Source: Oscillospiraceae bacterium
GTDB lineage: Bacteria > Bacillota > Clostridia > Oscillospirales > CAG-272
Direction of reading: 5' to 3'
NCBI GenBank assembly: GCA_015063385.1
Contig: SVUG01000003.1
Location: forward strand, 1-64,000
DNA length: 64,000 bases
Part shown: piece after piece, positions 60,501 through 64,000 of the stretch
How the letters are laid out: the number at the start of each line of letters is the position of its first letter
How positions within the stretch are numbered: position 1 is the stretch's first letter
Notes under the pieces: model-generated
Database searches by the model: none
Told to the model about the DNA's origin: nothing
The model's input: the letters and a program-made list of their open reading frames with translations, nothing else
Program-made: the position numbers and the translations under genes

Positions 60501-61958
60501 GAAACATTCCTTGGCTTCTACGGTGATAAGTCCCCCGATATTGACCTGAACTTCTCGGGCGACGTGCAGGGCAGAGTACATAAGTACACCGAGGAGCTTT
60601 TCGGTGAGGGGCACGTATTCCGAGCAGGAACGATAACCGGCCTTGCTGACAAGACTGCATGGGGATACGTTGCAAAATATCTTGAGGAGCGTCGTGTTAA
60701 AATCCCAAAGGCACAGCTCGCATATATGGCAACCAGAATTATGGGTATAAAGAAAACTACGGGTCAGCACCCCGGTGGTATCATAGTTGTACCCAGCGAG
60801 TACGATATTTACGATTTCACCCCCGTTCAGCATCCTGCCGACGACCCGAAGGCAGATACCGTCACCACGCACTTCCAGTTCTCATATCTTCACGATACGA
60901 TACTTAAGCTTGACGAGCTCGGTCACGATATTCCGACCAAGTATAAGATGCTTGAGAAATATACGAACACCAGCGTCCTTGACGTTAAAATGAACGACAA
61001 GACGATATACGAGCTCTTTGAGTCCACAAGACCGCTGGGCATCACACCCGCTGACATTGGCGGCAGCCAGCTTGCCACCTTTGGTATCCCCGAGTTCGGC
61101 ACTCGTTTCTTGCAGCAGGTTCTCGTTGAGGCAAAGCCAAAGACCTTTGCCGACCTCGTTCAGATTTCGGGACTGACTCACGGTACTGACGTGTGGCTCG
61201 GAAATGCGCAGGAGCTTATTAAGCAGGGCACCTGTACGATTTCTGAAGTTGTCGGAACGCGTGACAGTATAATGCTTTACCTTATCGCCCACGGTCTTGA
61301 GAGTAAGCTCTCGTTCGATATAATGGAGTCGGTAAGAAAGGGTAAGGGCTTGAAGCCGGAATGGGAGGCGGAAATGCTCGCCCACGACGTACCTGAGTGG
61401 TATATCTGGTCGTGTAAGAAGATAAAGTACATGTTCCCGAAGGCTCACGCTGCTGCTTACGTCATGTCGGCTATCCGCCTTGCTTGGTACAAGATTTACT
61501 ATCCTATGGAGTTCTACGCAGCATTCCTGACGGTTGCACCAGGCGGGTTTGATGCCGAGATAGTGGGCAAGGGATATGAGGGTGTTAACGCTCACATAGA
61601 GGAAATTGAGAAAAAGGGCAACGAGGCAACAGCCAAGGAGCACGAAACCTGCCAGACTCTCTATCTTGTCAGAGAGGCGCTTGCAAGAGGAGTCAAGTTC
61701 CTCAACGTTGACCTCAAAAAGTCTGATGCCACGGCATTCCTGCCCGAAAACGGCAGAATAAGAATGCCCTTCAACTCGCTTCCCGGTCTTGGTGAAACCG
61801 CAGCGGAGAAGATAATTGAGGCTAGGGATAACTACGATATCTTCTCGGTTGAGGAGCTTCGTCAGCATACGGGAATTTCCAAAACTGTGGTTGAGATTCT
61901 CCGTCGCAATCACGTTCTTGACGGACTTTCTGAAACTAATCAGTTCTCACTTTTCTAA
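57534..61958 (+). CDS. polC: DNA polymerase III alpha subunit, PolC type
   Basis: 1474 residues, typical of Gram-positive PolC, the main replicative polymerase with built-in proofreading. In order: N-terminal domain, charged Glu/Arg linker (~175-210), OB fold (~265-350), PHP first part (ELHLHSNMSQMDAI, ~362), inserted DnaQ-like exonuclease (VFDIETTGLSN, ~457; HNANFDVGFI; HRASDDAEV), PHP second part, zinc-binding insertion (CPKCRY..CPVCG, ~947-980), catalytic PDIDLNFSGD (~1000), and a C-terminal helix-hairpin-helix (LPGLGETAAEKI). The ribosome binding site is AAAGGAAG. It ends the operon. Confidence 0.97.
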   Translation: MQAEKKFFDVFSRYKPSDEKASLLRRGHSARFRYTKDPMRVEVDLSFDSHEDAELIYEIEDECRALYSAESFKILPHFPPESFEIGNFGEIACEAAMCGAVTNGFFTNAEYLDDGVTISILIPFDSTGVGFVKGADTENILENILRSRYGVSRRIVVTEGAGADARRIEWEKKREQLLAAAEEESRERFIREREERAKAREAEARAADPQYDFESRSGISTATGIAEAVGESSYKMGATTYDFSSSTAIYGESFDICEPTPLADAPSAKGRVMVLGTVFDVSMKETRQGDKTSCMIGVSDGASAIYVKKTLPNDEIGWAKGIKNGMHLAVLGRVQTDKFDNEPYISALGIQSIAISERTDDAPEKRVELHLHSNMSQMDAIITPSEIINTAIRWGHKAIAVTDHGNVQAFPEVMLALEKAKNENLKVLYGTEAYFVNDTAKCIFGKSYPAFDEEMIVFDIETTGLSNRTARIIEIGAVKIKSGKILESFDIFVDPETEIPEEITRLTSITNDDVKGAPKEREALEMFLAFAGERLLIAHNANFDVGFIRVAAERQEIPFNNPYLDTLGLSKYVNPELKNHKLDTIVEHYEIGEFHHHRASDDAEVLAKIFIIMLDRLKKEGITDFESVISAMGEKVDPVKLPAYHMIMFAKNAEGLKNLYKLISYSYLNYYGGFGRQKKVPRMPKTVVEQHRDGLILGSACVSGELYGAILDGKKEEEIEEIASFYDYLEIQPICNNRFLIEEEKVANEEALYDINKRIYALGKKLGKPVCATCDAHFLNKEDEIYRKILLSGMKFKDADRDEPIYLRTTKEMLEEFSYLGEEAAREVVITNPNKIADMCEKIRPIPEGRYEPDLPGAKEELVNSCWQRAHEWYGDDLPEIVEKRLEKELTSIINNGFAVLYMIAVKLVAYSESLGYQVGSRGSVGSSFVATMSGISEVNPLPPHYRCPKCRYSEFFTDGSVGSGFDLPDKACPVCGEMLYQDGHDIPFETFLGFYGDKSPDIDLNFSGDVQGRVHKYTEELFGEGHVFRAGTITGLADKTAWGYVAKYLEERRVKIPKAQLAYMATRIMGIKKTTGQHPGGIIVVPSEYDIYDFTPVQHPADDPKADTVTTHFQFSYLHDTILKLDELGHDIPTKYKMLEKYTNTSVLDVKMNDKTIYELFESTRPLGITPADIGGSQLATFGIPEFGTRFLQQVLVEAKPKTFADLVQISGLTHGTDVWLGNAQELIKQGTCTISEVVGTRDSIMLYLIAHGLESKLSFDIMESVRKGKGLKPEWEAEMLAHDVPEWYIWSCKKIKYMFPKAHAAAYVMSAIRLAWYKIYYPMEFYAAFLTVAPGGFDAEIVGKGYEGVNAHIEEIEKKGNEATAKEHETCQTLYLVREALARGVKFLNVDLKKSDATAFLPENGRIRMPFNSLPGLGETAAEKIIEARDNYDIFSVEELRQHTGISKTVVEILRRNHVLDGLSETNQFSLF

Positions 61959-61967
61959 AATAAAAAT

Positions 61968-62010
61968 AATCGGGTGTTAAGCGAAAAAACCTCGCGAAGC
62001 ACCCGATTTG
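61968..62010. terminator. Terminator between polC and the small-protein operon
   Basis: AATCGGGTG...GCG and CGC...CACCCGATT pair around an A-rich loop; convergent genes on both sides. Confidence 0.75.
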
Positions 62011-62029
62011 TAAACTAATATTGACAAAA

Positions 62030-62368
62030 TTAGTTAATAAACAGTAAAATAAGTAAAATTATTGCACATTCCTTATCTCCACCCTTGGAGAAAAGCAGAA
62101 ATGCCGCAGCGGCGAGAATGAGTAGTTCCTCAGTGCCTATTTTGTTCAGAGAGAATTTATCCTTATCGAAGAAATCAAAGAGTCCTGAAAGACCAAAAAG
62201 CGCTCCCGAGCCCGATGGCTTTGTCGGTTGAAAATTCAGTCCTGCGCTGACGGTTTCGCCGCCTTCCCCCGACTCGCTTCCACTCGAAAAAGCTGTGCCG
62301 TCGTAATTTACAGGCGGAGTAGGCATTTCATCTTCCTGATAGTAGCTTCTCGAATACACTCCCGTCAC
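62030..62368 (-). CDS. Small protein with C-terminal hydrophobic hairpin
   Basis: 112 residues. The first ~60 are low-complexity, rich in Ser, Gly, Pro and Glu, followed by a ~20-residue amphipathic part (FDFFDKDKFSLNKIG). Two short hydrophobic helices at the end are separated by SKGGDKEC, forming a possible membrane hairpin. I know no named family. Similar short proteins ending in two Leu-rich helices occur in spore-forming Clostridia (from memory, unverified). It overlaps the previous gene by four bases (ATGA) and is last in a three-gene operon. Confidence 0.65.
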   Translation of the reverse strand: MTGVYSRSYYQEDEMPTPPVNYDGTAFSSGSESGEGGETVSAGLNFQPTKPSGSGALFGLSGLFDFFDKDKFSLNKIGTEELLILAAAAFLLFSKGGDKECAIILLILLFIN

Positions 62369-62682
62369 CTCGCTTTCATCATATCAATAATATCCGCGAT
62401 AGTCATCATAGAGTCTATCGCTTTGGCTCGCGATTCTGACAAATATGGCTTTAGTGCACCGAGCAGCTGGGTTCGGTTGCTACGAATACTTGATGTCGGT
62501 GCGCTTGCTGGCAGACTAACTTCACTTATCTCTGGCTTTGATTCTGCGACTACCTGCGTCGATTCCACTGACTCGCTTTGCTCCTCTTTTTTGACCAGAC
62601 TAGAAATTTCTGCTATCAGTGCGGGATTTTCCATCAGCACGCTTATTACCTTGCTGACGTCGATATTTCCGTTATCACTCAT
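62365..62682 (-). CDS. Small helical protein of unknown function
   Basis: 105 residues. The N-terminal helix DVSKVISVLMENPALIAEIS is followed by a Ser/Glu/Val-rich linker (~35-65). The C-terminal amphipathic helix pair LLGALKPYLSESRAKAIDSM is the only segment that looks conserved-family-like. There is no membrane helix. It is translated three bases after the 72-residue gene and overlaps the next one, so the three proteins are made together. Confidence 0.65.
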   Translation of the reverse strand: MSDNGNIDVSKVISVLMENPALIAEISSLVKKEEQSESVESTQVVAESKPEISEVSLPASAPTSSIRSNRTQLLGALKPYLSESRAKAIDSMMTIADIIDMMKAR

Positions 62683-62685
62683 AGG

Positions 62686-62904
62686 CTATTTTCCCTTTCT
62701 GTAGCTGTTCAAAAGGCGCATGGCGTCAGAGACGTTTATTTTATCTGCACTTACAGCTGCGCGTAGCTTTTCAAGGTCCTCGTGCGGCGGTGTCTTGTCG
62801 GGCAGGGAAAAGCCGTAGCCTCTCGCCATTGATACCACGGTTGCCCACAGCTTATCGTCAGGCATCGCAGCTATTGCTTCGAGCTGTGCCTTGTCAATTC
62901 TCAT
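62686..62904 (-). CDS. Small alpha-helical protein, first gene of a three-gene operon
   Basis: 72 residues, soluble and mostly helical, with two Lys/Glu/Leu-rich helices (IDKAQLEAIAAMPDDKLWAT and the EKLRAAVSADKINVSDAMRLL part) and a basic tail NSYRKGK. It has no cysteines and no known motif. The ribosome binding site is AAAGGAGAA. It is divergent from the phosphodiesterase gene, sharing a 69-base intergenic region that has a TATAAT but no clear -35 box. Confidence 0.65.
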   Translation of the reverse strand: MRIDKAQLEAIAAMPDDKLWATVVSMARGYGFSLPDKTPPHEDLEKLRAAVSADKINVSDAMRLLNSYRKGK

Positions 62905-62973
62905 TCGGTTCTCCTTTCGGTTTTAAAATATATTTTTAGCATTATATGAGAGTAATTTATGAAAGGTTCTTTT

Positions 62974-63462
62974 ATGAAATGCCTTTGTTTTTCCGATTCA
63001 CACGGTAATCCTTACAATATTCGACGCGTACTTAATATGCATCCCGATGCCGAGGTGATTTTCTTTCTGGGTGACGGTCTTTCGGACCTTGAGCCGTTCG
63101 TTCTTGACCGCACTCGTGCGTTTCTTGCCGTTCGCGGAAACTGTGACGGCTCATTCGTTCTTGGCAGCGCTATTCTGAAGAAAACAGACGAGATAAATCT
63201 TCTTGGTAAGCGAATCGTATTTACACACGGAGACCTATATGGTGTTAAATACAGCCTCGACGGAGTAAAAAAGCTCGCACTTGAAAGACGCGCGGACCTA
63301 GTCCTCTTCGGCCATACCCATATGCCGCTTGAGCGCTACGATGCCGATATAAACGACGGAGTATATTTCTTTAATCCGGGCAGCATTGCCACTTCACCCG
63401 CAAGCTATGGAGTTATGAATATTACGGAGAAGGGAATTCTTCTCTCGCACGGCATTCTTTAA
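62974..63462 (+). CDS. YfcE-type metallophosphoesterase
   Basis: 162 residues, single calcineurin-like domain of the MJ0936/YfcE family. Metal ligands are visible in CFSDSHGN, FFLGDGLSD (GD), VRGNCD (GNxD), FTHGD and LFGHTHMP. It hydrolyses small phosphodiesters; the physiological substrate is unknown. ATG 62974 follows GAAAGG, and the track's earlier ATG adds five residues before the usual start. The last codon and stop overlap the convergent glmM stop. Confidence 0.92.
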   Translation: MKCLCFSDSHGNPYNIRRVLNMHPDAEVIFFLGDGLSDLEPFVLDRTRAFLAVRGNCDGSFVLGSAILKKTDEINLLGKRIVFTHGDLYGVKYSLDGVKKLALERRADLVLFGHTHMPLERYDADINDGVYFFNPGSIATSPASYGVMNITEKGILLSHGIL

Positions 63463-63486
63463 ACAGGAATGCCGTTTATTTTTTCA
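63451..63486. terminator. Terminator shared by two convergent genes, covering both stop codons
   Basis: GGCATTC and GAATGCC pair around a nine-base loop containing the overlapping TAA/TTA stops, followed by GTTTATTTTTT on the plus strand. Confidence 0.65.
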
Positions 63487-64000
63487 GCTACGAACATAGC
63501 TACCTCTCTTGCCAGTTCCTCGGACTCCGCCTCCGCCATTATCCGTATCAGCGCCTCCGTGCCCGATGGACGAACGAGAAGCCTTCCTGATTTACCCAGC
63601 TTTTTCTCGCCCTCCTTGATAATAGCTCGAACGGTGTCTGTATCAAGACTCCTCTTTTTTTCTTTATCGGCGCTTATATTTACCGTCAGCTGCGGATATT
63701 TTTTCATGACGCGCGCAAGCTCTGCAAGGCTTTTTTTGCTTTTTTTTATATGTGAGAGTAGGGCAATAGCCGTCAAAAGTCCGTCACCCGTTGTTGCAAT
63801 ATCACCGAAAATTATGTGTCCCGACTGCTCTCCGCCAAAGCAGTATCCACCCTCGCGCATCATATCGGATACGTATCTGTCACCCACGGCGCTTGCTTTA
63901 AAGCTTATGCCGTTTTCCTCGCAGAATTTGGAGAGTCCAAGATTCGTCATTACCGTGCCGATCAGAGTATTGTGTGCGAGTTTGCCCTCACTCTTTAAAT
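63459..64000 (-). CDS. glmM: Phosphoglucosamine mutase, C-terminal part (runs off the window)
   Basis: The reading frame is open to the window edge, and the track start at 63950 is only an internal Met. The visible ~179 residues cover domain 3/4 of GlmM: GTVMTNLGLSKF, the sugar-binding GGEQSGHIIF, ATTGDGLLTAIALLSH and the phosphate-binding LVRPSGTEALIRIMAEAE loop. It interconverts glucosamine-6-P and -1-P for peptidoglycan precursors. The catalytic Ser loop would lie outside the window. Confidence 0.93.
   Translation of the reverse strand, partial: LKSEGKLAHNTLIGTVMTNLGLSKFCEENGISFKASAVGDRYVSDMMREGGYCFGGEQSGHIIFGDIATTGDGLLTAIALLSHIKKSKKSLAELARVMKKYPQLTVNISADKEKKRSLDTDTVRAIIKEGEKKLGKSGRLLVRPSGTEALIRIMAEAESEELAREVAMFVAEKINGIPV

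Noticed and set aside
59703-61913. Two long minus-strand ORFs (389 and 343 residues)
   Set aside because: Antisense shadows of polC, whose domains account for the conserved coding signal.
62905-62973. Sporulation-type promoter (CATATAAT) for the three-small-protein operon
   Set aside because: The -10-like box is fair but no sigma-E, -G or -K -35 box lies at the right distance, so no call was made.

Overview
The window reads as chromosomal DNA of a spore-forming Firmicute of class Clostridia, probably an uncultured gut-type lineage. Three things support this: spoIVA and a spoVB-type flippase, each behind a sigma-E-like promoter; a Gram-positive PolC; and Clostridia-style purine genes (single-chain PurL, separate IMP cyclohydrolase and AICAR transformylase). 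Sigma-A promoters with TTGACA/TATAAT-like boxes 17 bp apart and hairpin-plus-T-tract terminators are easy to see throughout. The species cannot be fixed from the sequence alone.

Layout. 1-5.3 kb: tail of an unidentified gene, a small XRE regulator, a CoA-dependent acyltransferase-like/DUF6320 pair, a membrane-anchored XRE regulator, then a hairpin-rich stretch with few genes and an AT-rich orphan. 5.3-6.7 kb: tmRNA (ssrA), six back-to-back perfect hairpins, and purC. 6.8-13.5 kb: a GH39-like protein lacking the acid/base motif, serS-gmk, fba, spoIVA and a two-repeat Cys/His lipoprotein. 13.5-24.3 kb: a ZTP riboswitch with an overlapping terminator, followed by purE-purF-purM-purN-IMP cyclohydrolase-AICAR transformylase-purD-purL. 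With purC this covers most of de novo IMP synthesis; purB is not in the window. 24.4-32.4 kb: an MFS transporter, then an MMPL/RND exporter with a large GLUG/coiled-coil surface protein, divergent from a TetR regulator. 32.4-45.3 kb: a YtqA-like radical SAM protein, a GH43 glycosidase, small membrane proteins, a GntR-ABC operon, an oligosaccharide flippase, gdhA, a HAD phosphatase, a cyclophilin, a YtvI/AI-2E permease, a DUF6873-like protein and rpmB. 45.5-49.3 kb: spoVB, a CorC/HlyC protein with a possible leader-peptide attenuator upstream, and a SLOG-fold protein. 49.4-62 kb: split transketolase, then pyrH-frr-uppS-cdsA-dxr-rseP-ispG-polC. 62-64 kb: three small proteins of unknown function, a YfcE-type phosphodiesterase, and the 3' part of glmM running off the window.

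The most interesting points are: a PurF that keeps its phosphoribosyltransferase and Fe-S residues but has lost the glutaminase nucleophile Cys and the HNGN motif; a 14-codon ORF with its own promoter, ribosome binding site and terminator ahead of corC; the MMPL-GLUG/coiled-coil pair; the three-small-protein operon; and arrays of intergenic hairpins. I found no CRISPR array, no intact transposase and no obvious defence system. Coordinates come from reading the sequence by eye. Starts were moved from the ORF-track start wherever a Shine-Dalgarno sequence favoured an internal start.
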